Shown piece by piece: positions 63,355 to 64,000 of a stretch of DNA of 64,000 nt. Source of the stretch: an uncultured Methanobrevibacter sp. (GTDB lineage: Archaea; Methanobacteriota; Methanobacteria; Methanobacteriales; Methanobacteriaceae); the NCBI GenBank assembly GCA_900314635.1, contig OMVY01000005.1:120388-184387 (forward strand). The letters run 5' to 3'. Below the pieces are notes generated by a model. It was not told the origin of the DNA. It did no database searches and saw nothing but the letters and a program-made list of their open reading frames with translations. Made by a program: the position numbers and the translations under genes. Each line of letters begins with the position of its first letter. Within the stretch, counting starts at the first letter, position 1.

Positions 63355-64000
63355 CTATTCTTCTTCCTCTTTATCCTTCTGACGCTTATAGCCAATAATC
63401 AACAATAACAAAGCAACAATACAAATAATTCCCAATTGGAGATAATCTGAAGACTTGCTAACTACATTGTCATGCTCATCAATCTCATAGGCATTAGGAT
63501 TAGCTGCACTGCTTCCACTATCACTAGGACTAGCGGCACTAATGCTTGGAGCAACATCTCCACCAACACCAGGAGCAGCATCATGATCAGAGCCTAAAAC
63601 AGCATCACTATTAGAATCTGTTCCATTTCCTGAAACATCACCATCATGACTTCCATGACCATTTCCACGAGCATTTCCGCTACCACTATGAGAAGTACCA
63701 TTGCCTTCATTATCAGTCCATCCAGAACCACCTGAATCTGGACGATAATAACTAGGAACTAGAATGCTTGGAATCAAACCCTTATGATTCTTCAGCCAAT
63801 CAGGCAAATCATCCGGATTCAGAGAATTCCTGAAAACGCCATCAGTATTGTTACGGATAGTATTGTTATAACCAGCACCAACACGAACAGCACGATTACC
63901 GCTGGAAGTTTCGGAATTCAGCACATTATTTGCAATGATTGAATCAACAACCATAGAATCTGTGCCTGATAGGGAAACGGCATATCTGCCATTGGTTGTC
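63355..64000 (-). CDS. adhesin-like protein, C-terminal part (cut by the window edge)
   Basis: The frame is open to base 64000, so only the last 214 residues are present. They show the end of a beta-helix (NNVLNSETSSGNRAVRVG), a long Gly/Ser/Asn/His-rich linker, one membrane helix (YLQLGIICIVALLLLIIGY) and a basic-acidic tail (KRQKDKEEEE). This is a membrane anchor, unlike the Lys-rich wall-type ends of the 37-49 kb adhesins. Confidence 0.85.
   Translation of the reverse strand, partial: TTNGRYAVSLSGTDSMVVDSIIANNVLNSETSSGNRAVRVGAGYNNTIRNNTDGVFRNSLNPDDLPDWLKNHKGLIPSILVPSYYRPDSGGSGWTDNEGNGTSHSGSGNARGNGHGSHDGDVSGNGTDSNSDAVLGSDHDAAPGVGGDVAPSISAASPSDSGSSAANPNAYEIDEHDNVVSKSSDYLQLGIICIVALLLLIIGYKRQKDKEEEE

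Overview
The window is very AT-rich DNA from a hydrogenotrophic methanogenic archaeon, most likely a Methanobrevibacter-like member of the Methanobacteriales. The evidence is giant adhesin-like surface proteins with beta-helix repeats and lysine-rich C-termini, the McrA thioamidation pair YcaO/TfuA, archaeal tRNA enzymes (TiaS, a Thg1-like protein), a CofA-like aldehyde dehydrogenase, archaeal aspartate dehydrogenase, a class III (QGSxE) pilin, GGAGGTGAT-type Shine-Dalgarno sites and TATA-type promoters. No rRNA, tRNA or CRISPR array was seen.

Layout. 1-12 kb: conserved hypothetical genes, a DUF447 flavoprotein-like gene, an amidohydrolase, a zinc-ribbon protein with three HTH-like repeats, a duplicated-module membrane protein, a broken nuclease-like gene carrying a variable tandem repeat, a His-tailed putative metal-binding protein, an unusual metallophosphoesterase and a nitroreductase. 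12.4-18.4 kb (minus strand): an operon-like metabolic cluster of a DUF3100 membrane protein, a second membrane protein, an MmgE/PrpD dehydratase, a U32-like TIM-barrel protein, a class I fumarase alpha-type hydratase and a short citrate synthase/citryl-CoA lyase. This is the best candidate here for an undescribed pathway. 18.9-32.3 kb: TiaS divergent from an HTH regulator across a repeated palindrome, an FdhD homologue without the usual cysteines, SerA, a JAMM protease-like gene next to a Thg1-like gene, aspartate dehydrogenase, a PRC-barrel protein, a tRNA-binding OB-fold protein and a CofA-like aldehyde dehydrogenase.

32.8-48.8 kb is a surface-protein island. It holds a 1332-aa adhesin with an intact papain-like catalytic domain, a 948-aa adhesin and a 2810-aa adhesin made of five modules of about 450 residues. 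All end in similar lysine-rich Ig-like domains, and the last two have nearly identical 3' ends in direct orientation. 49-64 kb: pilin plus TadC-like protein, M24 peptidase, pyridoxamine kinase, YcaO/TfuA, LarE, a four-CBS protein, zinc-ribbon proteins, a DUF2085 protein, a universal stress protein, an amidohydrolase and the 3' end of another membrane-anchored adhesin running off the window.

Two cross-cutting features stand out. Three genes (near 18389, 22498 and 62546) have coding frames that reach a Shine-Dalgarno but contain no ATG, GTG or TTG at the right place, only ATT or ATA; these are either rare starts or 5' frameshifts. Several other genes lack a Shine-Dalgarno but have a TATA-like box about 24-25 nt before ATG, which suggests leaderless mRNAs. 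All family calls are from reading the sequence by eye; no database search was run.
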